From Thermoleophilia bacterium (GTDB taxonomy: Bacteria; Actinomycetota; Thermoleophilia; Gaiellales; Gaiellaceae): DNA of 57,720 nucleotides. Position 1 is the stretch's first letter; each line of letters starts with the position of its first letter. The notes under the pieces were generated by a model. It was not told where the DNA came from. It saw only the letters and a list, made by a program, of their open reading frames with translations, and did not search any database. Shown one piece after another: positions 8,072 to 15,832 of this stretch. Made by a program: the position numbers and the translations under genes. The stretch lies in NCBI GenBank assembly GCA_009694305.1, contig SHVL01000013.1:1-57720 (forward strand). The letters are read 5' to 3'.

Positions 8072-8433
8072 CCGGACGAGCGCACGTCGAGCGTCGCGCG
8101 CATCCCGCGCCCGCGGTGATCGGCGAGCGTGCACCAGAGGGCGAAGCGGCCGGAGCGAAGGCGCGCTTCGAGCGAGCCGGTCTGACCAGGGTGGACAACG
8201 CCGATCCGGTAGGTCATCGTGCCACCGACGCGTCTGAGCGCAAGATCGTGGTCATCCTCGCCGTAGTTGACGAGTTCGACGACCGCCAGGCCCTTCCGAA
8301 TCGACGAGCGAGACAGGGCGAGGGTGAACTCGTCGGCAGATACCTGCAGACGGGCCGTGGGTGGAGTGGCGGCTGTCGCGATCGGGACGATCGTGAACAC
8401 GAGAGCGAGCCCAAGTACCACGCGCGACGTCAT
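8068..8433 (-). CDS. secreted small blue-copper-like (cupredoxin) protein
   Basis: The 121-residue protein has a signal peptide (residues 1-22, cleavage near ATAA). Its beta domain keeps all four type 1 copper ligands in the right order and spacing: H62 in DDHDLAL, then C101-x4-H106-x4-M111 (WCTLADHRGRGM). Plastocyanin/amicyanin-like proteins carry single electrons outside the membrane. The gene is downstream of, and overlaps by four bases, the DUF1501 gene, so it is the last gene of a DUF1800-DUF1501-cupredoxin operon. It may donate electrons to the oxidase encoded nearby (inference). Confidence 0.8.
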   Translation of the reverse strand: MTSRVVLGLALVFTIVPIATAATPPTARLQVSADEFTLALSRSSIRKGLAVVELVNYGEDDHDLALRRVGGTMTYRIGVVHPGQTGSLEARLRSGRFALWCTLADHRGRGMRATLDVRSSG

Positions 8434-9812
8434 CGAAGGATCTTCGGGCGCGCGAACTTCCGAGCTCGAGGGATGATGGCCGCCGCGTCGGTGCCGAGCC
8501 AGTCCTCGAGGATCGAGCCGTAGAGGCCGCGGAAGTCGCTCGTCGCGCGCAGGTTGCCGTGGTCGTCGAGCTTCGCGAGGCCCGGGAACTCCCCGATCAT
8601 CTGCCCCGAAACCTGCGATCCGATCAGGAAGCCGGTACCGGCGGCACCGTGATCAGTGCCTCCCGATCCATTCTCCTTTGCGCGTCGGCCGAATTCCGTC
8701 CAGACATGCACGAGCACTCGATCCGCGAGTCCGCGCGCCTCCAGATCTCGCTGGAACGCGAGCAGTGAATCCGCAGTGAGCTTGAGGTCGTCGGACAGCC
8801 CTTGCGCCTGGTTGTCGTGCGTGTCGTACCGGCCGGCCGCCGAGAGAGCGACGACCCGCAGCGGCAGACCCGCTGCGAGCATCGCGGCCAGGCCGGCGAG
8901 GCGTCGGGGAAAGCGGTCGTCGCCGCCGGGATACGCGACCGGGCTGACGAGCGACTTGCGATCATCCTTGGGCCGGAACGGCGCCAACTGCTCGTAGAGT
9001 CGTGCGGACTGCGCCGCTGCCTCGCTCGCGGCCCTGAGACCCGGATCGCCGTTGGTTGGGAGCGCTCCGAGCTTTGCGATCGTGCCGACCATCCGATTCG
9101 AGACCTCGCCCCAGACGCCGCGAGCCCAGAAGTCGTACCGGTCGGGAGCATCGACTGCTGCGACGGGCATGTTCGCCGTCGCCAGGGACGGCTGCAGGCT
9201 CCAGTCGAGAGAAAGCCCCTGGAGGGGATTGTCGGGCCGCCCTACGCGGTCGAGGTATCGCCCGAGCCATCCAGTCGCCAGTCGCTCGTCGGCGGCACCC
9301 ACCTCCCAGAAATGACGTGACGTGAAGTGGGACTGATTGGGATGGTCGTAGCCGATGCCGGGAATCACGTTGACCTTGCCCTCGCCGTGAAGTTGAGCGA
9401 GTGGGCTCAACGAGGGATGCCACGTCAGTCGCGGATCTTCGGTGAATGCCGGCCCGGCGCCCGCGGCAAGAGCGAGTCGGGGCCGAAACTGGGGATAGAG
9501 CGAGTCGCCCGTCGGCGCAAGGAGCGACAGTGAGTCCGCTCCACCGTCGAGGAAGATCGAGACGAACACCTTCTGCTGCGGACTGGCCGCGGCCGCGGCG
9601 GCAATCCCGTCGTCGAATGCCCGCGGTCGAAGAGCAGCGCCCCCGTAGACGGCGAGTGCGAGCCCCACGCCGCGGGCAACGAACGTTCGTCGATCGAGGC
9701 CGGTACCTGCGGGCAGCGGCATGCCGGGCTCGATCGCCGGTAGGCCCCGGCCTGCCTCGGCGAGCCCGCGCCGCACGATCTCCGAGCGTGAATGTTCGTT
9801 GCAGCACGCCAT
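8430..9812 (-). CDS. DUF1501 family protein (exported, Tat-like leader)
   Basis: This 460-residue protein has the DUF1501 layout: a twin-Arg-like leader (LDRRTFVARGVGLALAV, about residues 39-56), then FVSIFLDGGADSLSLLAP, GYDHPNQSHFTSRHFWE and a C-terminal VWTEFGRRAKENGSGGTDHG block that resembles the metal-binding core of alkaline-phosphatase-like sulfatases. The biochemical activity of the family is not established. It is regularly encoded next to DUF1800 proteins, as here, where its ATG overlaps the DUF1800 stop by one base (TGATG). Confidence 0.9.
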   Translation of the reverse strand: MACCNEHSRSEIVRRGLAEAGRGLPAIEPGMPLPAGTGLDRRTFVARGVGLALAVYGGAALRPRAFDDGIAAAAAASPQQKVFVSIFLDGGADSLSLLAPTGDSLYPQFRPRLALAAGAGPAFTEDPRLTWHPSLSPLAQLHGEGKVNVIPGIGYDHPNQSHFTSRHFWEVGAADERLATGWLGRYLDRVGRPDNPLQGLSLDWSLQPSLATANMPVAAVDAPDRYDFWARGVWGEVSNRMVGTIAKLGALPTNGDPGLRAASEAAAQSARLYEQLAPFRPKDDRKSLVSPVAYPGGDDRFPRRLAGLAAMLAAGLPLRVVALSAAGRYDTHDNQAQGLSDDLKLTADSLLAFQRDLEARGLADRVLVHVWTEFGRRAKENGSGGTDHGAAGTGFLIGSQVSGQMIGEFPGLAKLDDHGNLRATSDFRGLYGSILEDWLGTDAAAIIPRARKFARPKILR

Positions 9813-11155
9813 CAGCAGGTCTGCATGTCGGGGGAGACGGCGAGGAGTTGTCGCACCGCGTTCGCGACGAGCGGCGGGTAGGACTCGGCCTTCCAGCCCG
9901 TTACCCCGTGCAGTGAGTCACGGGCGAACGTGAGGAGCACCTCGTGGGTCTCGGGACGGATCGTCGGATTGCCGAGCGCGGTGAGCGCCTCAATGACGAT
10001 CGCCTCCGGGTTGTTCGGGACTTTTGGGCCCTTCTTGCCCTTGCGATCGCCGAGCGTCACCTTCTCGAGGGCGGTGTTCGCGATATTCCAGCGGCCGCGG
10101 AAGGCACTGGTGTCGAGCCAGCGGGAATCGTCCCAGCCTGCCACGTTCGGCGGGTTGAAGAGGCGTTGCCCGGCTCCGTCGGAGAGCCACACCCAGGCGG
10201 AGGTGTCGATGCCGCGGTTGAGGCCTCGGAGAAGCCCCGTGATGTAGACGACCGGTGGCTTCACCATCCGTGGGCCGGTGTAGAGAGCGGGATGCCGCAG
10301 GACGGCATCGAGGACGGGTTTGACCTCGAAGTTCTTGCGGTAGAGCACCTCGAGCCCTGCCCTCGTCCGTGCGTCCGGTGGCTCTGGAACAAAGTAGCTC
10401 CACAGTTTCTCGACGAAGAACTGCGCGTGCTGCGGATGATTCACGCAGAGTCGTACCGCGTCGCGCCACGAGAAGGCACCCTTCCGGCCGAAGACCGTCT
10501 TCATGCCCGTGTCGTGGAGCTTGGGGTCGAAGCGAAAGTCGGTCTGACCCTTGCCCCGCTTCCACGTGCTCGTCCAGCCGGTAAGCGTGCGGGCCTGCTC
10601 ACGTACGTCGTTCTCGGTGTAGCCGTTCCCCTCGCCGAGCGTGAAGAGCTCCATCAGCTCGCGGCCGTAGTTCTCGTTCGGGGCGTCCTTGCGGTTGTCG
10701 GTGCCCGAGAGCCAGACCAGCATCGCCGGATTGGCCGTGATCGAGACGAGAAGGCGATCGAAGCTCCCGAGCGCATGCCGTCGGAGGAGGCGGTTCTGCG
10801 CGAGCATCATCTTCTGCGAGCCGACCCCCGAGTTCGACGTGGCGAACCAGTCGTGCCAGACGAGAGTCATGCGCTCGACGAGTGGACGGCTGGTCCTGAC
10901 CATGCGGTCGAGCCACCAGAGATGGTCGTGGCCCCACGCGTCGGCCGGTGCGAGGGGGCGTCCTTTCTCGTCGCGCGGTTGTGGCCCAATCCAGCGCTCA
11001 TCGGGTGGGTGTGTGAGCGAGCGGACGGCGCCGTCGAGGCCAAGGCGCGCGAGGCTTGCAGCCTGGCCCCTGCGCGGGCCGAAACCGGCGCGCCAGAGGA
11101 GACGCTCGGCTTCGGCGTGTCCGAACGCACCCTTGTACGTAGGAATTGCGGCCAT
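9812..11155 (-). CDS. DUF1800 family protein
   Basis: From the ATG at 11155 the product has 447 residues. Family signatures include AERLLWRAGFGPRRGQ near residue 15, VERMTLVWHDWFATS near residue 98, NENYGRELMELFTLG near residue 165 and the C-terminal LFNPPNVAGWDDSRWLDTS. The function of DUF1800 is unknown; the partner DUF1501 gene follows directly. The longer open frame up to 11347 has a Ser/Pro-rich, non-protein-like extension that runs over a cupredoxin remnant on the other strand and is rejected as start. Confidence 0.9.
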   Translation of the reverse strand: MAAIPTYKGAFGHAEAERLLWRAGFGPRRGQAASLARLGLDGAVRSLTHPPDERWIGPQPRDEKGRPLAPADAWGHDHLWWLDRMVRTSRPLVERMTLVWHDWFATSNSGVGSQKMMLAQNRLLRRHALGSFDRLLVSITANPAMLVWLSGTDNRKDAPNENYGRELMELFTLGEGNGYTENDVREQARTLTGWTSTWKRGKGQTDFRFDPKLHDTGMKTVFGRKGAFSWRDAVRLCVNHPQHAQFFVEKLWSYFVPEPPDARTRAGLEVLYRKNFEVKPVLDAVLRHPALYTGPRMVKPPVVYITGLLRGLNRGIDTSAWVWLSDGAGQRLFNPPNVAGWDDSRWLDTSAFRGRWNIANTALEKVTLGDRKGKKGPKVPNNPEAIVIEALTALGNPTIRPETHEVLLTFARDSLHGVTGWKAESYPPLVANAVRQLLAVSPDMQTC

Positions 11156-11162
11156 CACTACA

Positions 11163-11388
11163 CCCTCTATCGTTCGGTTGCCCCAATTTCTTGGTAACTC
11201 GATTGAGAATGACGGCTCCCTCGTGAAGAATTTCAAAGCCGTTGAGGGCGATCGTGCGCTTGGCGAGGGCGAAGGGATACAGCCTGGCAAGAGGGGAACG
11301 CTGGTGCTCACCCTCGCACCTGGGAAGTACCTGCTCGTCTGCAACATCCACGGTCACTACAGCCTCGGGATGCACTCCATTTCCCCTG
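11163..11388 (+). pseudogene. remnant of a cupredoxin gene (5' part missing)
   Basis: Read on the plus strand this stretch gives ENDGSLVKNFKAVEGD, then a PGKRGTLVLTLAPGKY strand and the type 1 copper loop VCNIHGHYSLGM, with C-x4-H-x4-M spacing as in intact cupredoxins. There is no signal peptide, no plausible start codon ahead of the first conserved strand, and the usual first copper ligand (H in HNF) is Lys (KNF). Beyond 11388 the frame stays open but loses any likeness and runs into thrS. It is most likely the 3' part of a decayed gene, squeezed between DUF1800 and thrS. Confidence 0.55.
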
Positions 11389-11520
11389 TGAATATAGATC
11401 TGGATCTACCGCTTCGCGCGGCGCGCGTGTCCCCATCCGGCACCTGGGCCGGTCGAGGTCCGACGGGTCGGGCGAAGCGGTGTTTCCGGGTTGAGCGTGA
11501 TGCCAGTCTTCGGCCGCGAC

Positions 11521-11526
11521 TATTCT
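11521..11526 (+). promoter_or_regulatory. -10 box (TATTCT) just before thrS
   Basis: TATTCT lies seven bases upstream of the thrS ATG, with no Shine-Dalgarno sequence, which suggests a leaderless or almost leaderless mRNA. No T-box-like leader is visible upstream. Confidence 0.5.
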
Positions 11527-11533
11527 TCCGGGC

Positions 11534-13438
11534 ATGAAGGTGATCCTCCCCGATGCGACGGAGCTCGAACTGCCCGACGGCGCAAGCGGTCTCGACGCGG
11601 CGCGCGCGATCGGCCCGAAGCTCGCCGAACAGGCTGTGCTCGTGAAGGCCGACGGTGTCTCGCAGGACATCCGGCTGCCGCTGCCGAACGGTGCGAAACT
11701 CCAGATCCTGACGACGCGAGACACCCATGACCCGGATGCGCTCGCGGTGCTTCGCCACTCGGCGGCCCATCTCCTTGCCGAGGCGGTCCGCAGGCTGCAC
11801 CCGGGCGTGAAGGTGGCAATCGGGCCGCCGATCGACAACGGCTTCTACTACGACTTCGAGTTTCCGACCCCCATCAACGACACCGATCTGGAGGCGATCG
11901 AGGCGGAGGTGCAGCGCGAGCTCGGCGAGGGCCGCGCGTGGGAGCGCGAGGAGATCTCGGCCGACGAGGCGCGCGCGCGGTTCGAAGCCGAGGGCGAGCC
12001 CTACAAGGTCGAGCTCGTCGAGACCGCGGAGGGTGCAATCTCCCTCTACACGCAGGGCGACTTCACGGATCTCTGCCGCGGCCCACACCTGCAGACATCG
12101 GCGCCGATCAAGGCGTTCAAGCTCACCTCGCTCGCGGGGGCCTACTGGCGTGGCGATTCGAACAACGCGCAGTTGACGCGCATCTACGGCACGGCGTTCT
12201 TCAGCCAGAAAGACCTCGACGCCCACCTCGAGCGGCTCGACCAGGCTCGTGCGCGCGATCACCGGCGCCTCGGCGCAGAGCTCGACCTCTTCCACTTCGA
12301 CGAGCACTCGCCCGGGTCGCCCTTCTGGCATCCGAAGGGTATGGCGGTCTTCAACGCGCTGGAGGATCTCCGGCGCAGGGAGAACGGGCGACGCGGCTAC
12401 TCGGAGGTGAGGACCCCGCTGATCTACGACAAGGCGCTCTGGGTCACCTCGGGCCACTGGGAGAAGTTTCGCGAGAACATGTTCCTGATCCCGATCGACG
12501 ACGAGCACACCTACGCGGTCAAGCCGATGAACTGCCCGGGCCACATGCTCCTGTTCGGGAGCCAGCTCCGGAGCTACCGTGAGCTGCCGTTGCGTTTTGC
12601 CGAGGCGGCACCGCTCCACCGCAACGAGCTTGCCGGGGCGCTGCACGGTCTCACGCGTGTGCGGTACGTGACCCAGGACGATGCCCATATCTTCTGCTCA
12701 CGGGAGCAGATCGACGGCGAGCTCGACGGGTGTCTCGTGTATCTCCGCTACCTGTATGGGCTCTTCGGAATCGAGCCTCGCGCCGAGCTCTCGACACGAC
12801 CCGAGAACAAGCTCGGAGCCGACGAGGAGTGGGATTTTACGGAGGGCAAGCTGATCGAGGCGCTCGACCGTCACGAGATCTCGTATTTCGTCGGCGAGGG
12901 CGAGGGATCGTTCTACGGCCCCAAGATCGATCTCCACATCACCGATGCCCTCGACCGCTCGTGGCAGCTCGGCACGATCCAGCTCGATGCTCAGATGCCG
13001 TCCCGCTTCGGCCTGACGTTCATGGGCCGCGACAACCGCGAGCACCCGGTTTTCGTCATCCACCGGGCGCTCTTCGGCTCCCTCGAGCGCTTCATCGGCA
13101 TCATCATCGAGCACTATGGCGGCGCGTTCCCGCTCTGGCTCGCGCCGGTTCAGGTGCGGCTCCTGCCCGTTAGCGAGCAACACCGGAACGGTGCCAGGGA
13201 GATCTCGGCGAAGCTCCGTGAGGCCGGCTTCCGGGCCGAGCTCGACGAGCGAGACGAGACGCTCGGCAAGCGGATCCGTGACAGCGAGCTCGAAAAGATT
13301 CCCGTCGTCGTCGTTTTCGGGGAGCGCGAATCGGAAGCGGCGCTCGCTGTCCGCACACGCGGTGAGGGCCAGTCCACTCGCTCTCTCGACGAGCTGGTCG
13401 CCGAACTCGAGCACGTCGTGGCACCGTCGCGCGGCTAG
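11534..13438 (+). CDS. thrS: threonyl-tRNA synthetase
   Basis: The 634-residue enzyme attaches Thr to tRNA-Thr in the cytoplasm. Domains in order: TGS (1-60), the editing domain with HSAAHLLAEAVRRL near 75 and the C-x3-H pair in LCRGPH near 180, the class II catalytic core, and the anticodon-binding domain from about 535. Zinc/active-site residues are seen in MNCPGHM. Motif 2 reads HRNELAGALHGLTRVRYVTQDDAH, where most bacterial enzymes have HRNEPSGALHGLxRVRxFTQDDAH, a mild variation that keeps the functional Arg. Length is normal. It stands alone with its own promoter; infC follows after about 210 bases. Confidence 0.97.
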   Translation: MKVILPDATELELPDGASGLDAARAIGPKLAEQAVLVKADGVSQDIRLPLPNGAKLQILTTRDTHDPDALAVLRHSAAHLLAEAVRRLHPGVKVAIGPPIDNGFYYDFEFPTPINDTDLEAIEAEVQRELGEGRAWEREEISADEARARFEAEGEPYKVELVETAEGAISLYTQGDFTDLCRGPHLQTSAPIKAFKLTSLAGAYWRGDSNNAQLTRIYGTAFFSQKDLDAHLERLDQARARDHRRLGAELDLFHFDEHSPGSPFWHPKGMAVFNALEDLRRRENGRRGYSEVRTPLIYDKALWVTSGHWEKFRENMFLIPIDDEHTYAVKPMNCPGHMLLFGSQLRSYRELPLRFAEAAPLHRNELAGALHGLTRVRYVTQDDAHIFCSREQIDGELDGCLVYLRYLYGLFGIEPRAELSTRPENKLGADEEWDFTEGKLIEALDRHEISYFVGEGEGSFYGPKIDLHITDALDRSWQLGTIQLDAQMPSRFGLTFMGRDNREHPVFVIHRALFGSLERFIGIIIEHYGGAFPLWLAPVQVRLLPVSEQHRNGAREISAKLREAGFRAELDERDETLGKRIRDSELEKIPVVVVFGERESEAALAVRTRGEGQSTRSLDELVAELEHVVAPSRG

Positions 13439-13570
13439 CCTCCCGATCCACCCCACGGAGAGCGCTTTGCCCTGCTACCATTCCGACCTGAAAAGTAGGG
13501 GCCGTTACCCTCACCTCCGGAGCCACGAGCTACGCGGGTACAACCGAGTCGAACGACGAGGGAAACGGTG

Positions 13571-13592
13571 CCGCTGCCTGCCAGCGGTTTTT
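13571..13592 (+). terminator. intrinsic terminator-like hairpin in the infC leader (possible attenuator)
   Basis: CCGCTG pairs with CAGCGG across a five-base loop and is followed directly by TTTTT (13588-13592), 60 bases before the infC start. It could simply end thrS transcription, but it is 133 bases beyond the thrS stop and inside the likely infC leader. infC-rpmI-rplT operons are known to be autoregulated through leader structures, so attenuation is plausible. Confidence 0.5.
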
Positions 13593-13651
13593 GCCATTTC
13601 AGGGAAGGGACAGCACGGTTTTGAAGAGAGAGCAAACTTGGTGAGAAGCCT

Positions 13652-14338
13652 TTGAGGCCCCGGCGCCGCCCTGAAGACAGGACCCGGCCGGTCGTCCAGA
13701 CGGAACGGATCAACGACGAGATCCGCGTGCCGACCGTGAGGCTCGTGGGTGAGGACGGGGAGCAGATCGGGATCAAGACGACCGACGAGGCTCGCGAATA
13801 CGCGTACAGCAAGAATCTCGACCTCGTCGAGGTGGCAGCGCAGGCAGACCCGCCCGTCGCCCGGGTGATGGATTACGGAAAGTTTCGCTACGAACAGGAA
13901 CAGAAGGCGAAGGTCGCGCGGAAACACCAGTCGCAGATCAACGTCAAGGAGATCAAGCTCAGACCAAAGATTGGAATCCACGACTACGAGACCAAGAGGG
14001 GCCACGTCGTTCGCTTTCTCAACACGCGAGCGAAGGTCAAGGTCACGATCATGTTCCGGGGCAGGGAAAACCTGCACCCCGAGCGTGGGCGCGACCTTCT
14101 GATGCGGCTCGCCGAGGACATCAAGGATGTCGGGCAGGTCGAACAGCCCCCTCTGATCGACGGGCGCAACATGATCATGGTCTTCGGGCCGACAAAGAAC
14201 GCAGGAGTGAACCCAGATGCCGAAAGTCAAGACGGGAAGCGGAGCGAAGAAGCGCTTCAAGGTGAGCGGAACGGGCAAGTTGATCCGCCGCCACGCGATG
14301 AAGAGCCACAACCTGGAGCACAAGAGCTCGAAGCGTAA
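13652..14338 (+). CDS. infC: translation initiation factor IF-3
   Basis: The start is TTG at 13652 followed by [12 protein letters not shown] and the conserved [20 protein letters not shown]. The linker helix and C-terminal domain follow ([33 protein letters not shown]). IF-3 binds the 30S subunit and proofreads start codons. The usual family end is near NMIMVFGP at about residue 184, but the frame continues for some 40 charged residues and overlaps rpmI by 122 bases in another frame. A rare start codon is typical of infC, which regulates itself through it. First gene of infC-rpmI-rplT. Confidence 0.93.
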   Translation: MRPRRRPEDRTRPVVQTERINDEIRVPTVRLVGEDGEQIGIKTTDEAREYAYSKNLDLVEVAAQADPPVARVMDYGKFRYEQEQKAKVARKHQSQINVKEIKLRPKIGIHDYETKRGHVVRFLNTRAKVKVTIMFRGRENLHPERGRDLLMRLAEDIKDVGQVEQPPLIDGRNMIMVFGPTKNAGVNPDAESQDGKRSEEALQGERNGQVDPPPRDEEPQPGAQELEA

Positions 14339-14414
14339 GCGCGGCTTCCGCAAGGATCAGCCGCTCGCAGCGAACGATGTGCCGCGCGTCAAACGACTTC
14401 TGGGGCTGAGGTAA
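14217..14414 (+). CDS. rpmI: ribosomal protein bL35
   Basis: The 65-residue basic protein begins [18 protein letters not shown] and contains the family pattern [19 protein letters not shown] and the end [12 protein letters not shown]. It sits in the large subunit. Its start codon lies inside the extended infC frame, so the two genes are translated from overlapping DNA in different frames. rplT begins three bases after its stop. Confidence 0.97.
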   Translation: MPKVKTGSGAKKRFKVSGTGKLIRRHAMKSHNLEHKSSKRKRGFRKDQPLAANDVPRVKRLLGLR

Positions 14415-14417
14415 CCG

Positions 14418-14795
14418 GTGGCAAGGGTCAAACGATCGGTTGCAGCGCGCAAGAAGCGCCGGAAGGTCCTGGAGCAGGCAAAGGGCTACTGGGGTCTCAA
14501 GAACTCCCACTACACCTACGCCAAGGAACAGGTCGAGCACTCTCTCACCTACGCCTACCGTGACCGCAAGAACAAGAAGCGCACGTTCCGGCGTCTGTGG
14601 ATCGTCCGCATCAACGCTGCGGCGAGGCTGCACGGGCTCTCCTACAACCAGTTCATCTCGGGGCTGCACAAGGCAGGGATCGAGCTCGACCGCAAGTCGC
14701 TCGCCGACATCGCGGTCTCCGACCCGGTGGCCTTCGCCGCGGTCGCCGAGCAGGCGAAAGCCGCACTCGCGCTCGATCAGGCCGAGGCAGCCTGA
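14418..14795 (+). CDS. rplT: ribosomal protein bL20
   Basis: The product has 125 residues, GTG start, with typical signatures [21 protein letters not shown] near the N-terminus, [20 protein letters not shown] and [14 protein letters not shown]. bL20 binds 23S rRNA early in assembly and in many bacteria represses its own operon through the mRNA. The C-terminal 15 residues are an Ala/Glu-rich tail. Confidence 0.97.
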   Translation: MARVKRSVAARKKRRKVLEQAKGYWGLKNSHYTYAKEQVEHSLTYAYRDRKNKKRTFRRLWIVRINAAARLHGLSYNQFISGLHKAGIELDRKSLADIAVSDPVAFAAVAEQAKAALALDQAEAA

Positions 14796-14818
14796 CCCCG
14801 GAAGACCTGCAGGCCGAA

Positions 14819-15043
14819 GTGCTCCGCCATCAGGCGGAGCTCTTCACGCTGCACCATTCGCTCGAAGAGGCAGTCGCAGACGGGTGCCCACGCGCCCGGG
14901 TGTTGTCACGGCGGCACGACGAGCAGCAGCGTGCCCCGGACGACGGATGGGAGCTCGAGGTGTGCTTGTGCCCTGCTCCGGCGCGCCTCGTTGCGCTCGC
15001 CGGCCTCCACGGGGAATGGCTCGACTGGCTGGAGGCCGCGTGA
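14819..15043 (+). CDS. small acidic hypothetical protein between rplT and the RNA methyltransferase
   Basis: From GTG 14819 the frame gives 74 residues, starting VLRHQAELFTLHHSLEEAV, including DDGWELEVCLCPAPARL and ending HGEWLDWLEAA. It is acidic with two Cys in a CLC pair and no recognised domain. Its stop overlaps the GTG of the methyltransferase gene (GTGA), supporting translation. The frame extends upstream to a CTG overlapping the rplT stop at 14792, an alternative start. Support is the coupling and protein-like composition. Confidence 0.5.
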   Translation: MLRHQAELFTLHHSLEEAVADGCPRARVLSRRHDEQQRAPDDGWELEVCLCPAPARLVALAGLHGEWLDWLEAA

Positions 15044-15717
15044 TCACCTCGAAGGACAACGCGCGGCTCAAGCTCGTTCGCGCCTTGCAACGGAAGAAGG
15101 AGCGTGAGGAATCGGGTCTCTTTGCCTGCGAGGGCGAGGATCTCTGCGATGCAGCGCTTGCCGCGGGGATTGAGCCGGTAGACCTGTTGGTCGCGGGAGA
15201 GAACGTCGAGGCCGAGCTGCTCGCGGGCGTTTCGACGCTCCCCCATCCGGCACGGGTGATCGGCGTCTTTCGACGCGACGACCTTCCCGTGGGAGTGCGT
15301 GCAACGTGTCTCGCGCTCTGGCAGCTTACTGACCCCGGCAACGTCGGGACGCTGATCCGTTCCGCCGACGCTTTCGGAGCGGCCGTGTCGCTGTCGGAAG
15401 GTTGCGCCGAGCCGCTCTCACAGAAGGCGCTGCGTGCGAGTGCCGGTGCGATCTTCCGCGTGCCGCTCGTCGCCTGGGACGAACGCCCCGGTCGTCAGAT
15501 CGCGCTCGACGCGAGTGGAGCGATGGCGCTGATGGACGTCGATCTCACGGCGCCGGTGACGATCGTGCTCGGGGCCGAGCGGGCGGGGCTTCCCGACGAG
15601 ATCCTCGACGCGTGCCACACGGTCGCGGCGATCCCGATGCCGGGCGACGCGGAGTCGCTCAACGTCGCAGCGGCGGGCGCGATCGCCCTGTACGAGCTCT
15701 CGCGCCGCGCTTCCTGA
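15040..15717 (+). CDS. SpoU/TrmH family RNA 2'-O-methyltransferase
   Basis: The 225-residue product has an N-terminal RNA-binding (L30e-like) domain (ITSKDNARLKLVRALQRKKER) and a trefoil-knot SPOUT domain. SPOUT motifs are visible: LTDPGNVGTLIRSADAFGA (motif 1), IVLGAERAGLP (motif 2) and IPMPGDAESLNVAAAGAIALYE (motif 3). It methylates a ribose of tRNA or rRNA with SAM; which site cannot be told. In many bacteria this gene lies just before pheS, but here about 5.8 kb separates them. Start GTG overlaps the preceding stop. Confidence 0.9.
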   Translation: MITSKDNARLKLVRALQRKKEREESGLFACEGEDLCDAALAAGIEPVDLLVAGENVEAELLAGVSTLPHPARVIGVFRRDDLPVGVRATCLALWQLTDPGNVGTLIRSADAFGAAVSLSEGCAEPLSQKALRASAGAIFRVPLVAWDERPGRQIALDASGAMALMDVDLTAPVTIVLGAERAGLPDEILDACHTVAAIPMPGDAESLNVAAAGAIALYELSRRAS

Positions 15718-15832
15718 TCACGTTCGACTGCGGCGAGGCGGGCGCGGCGAGACCCGGTACGCTCTCTGGCTCTCTTCACGCTGCCTTCCGATGCATCGTC
15801 CTCCCGCCCCATGGCGGCCGGGCCCGAAGGAG

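Noticed and set aside
11400-11533. T-box or other tRNA-sensing leader before thrS
   Set aside because: No T-box sequence, specifier stem or terminator is visible and the -10 box is seven bases from the ATG.
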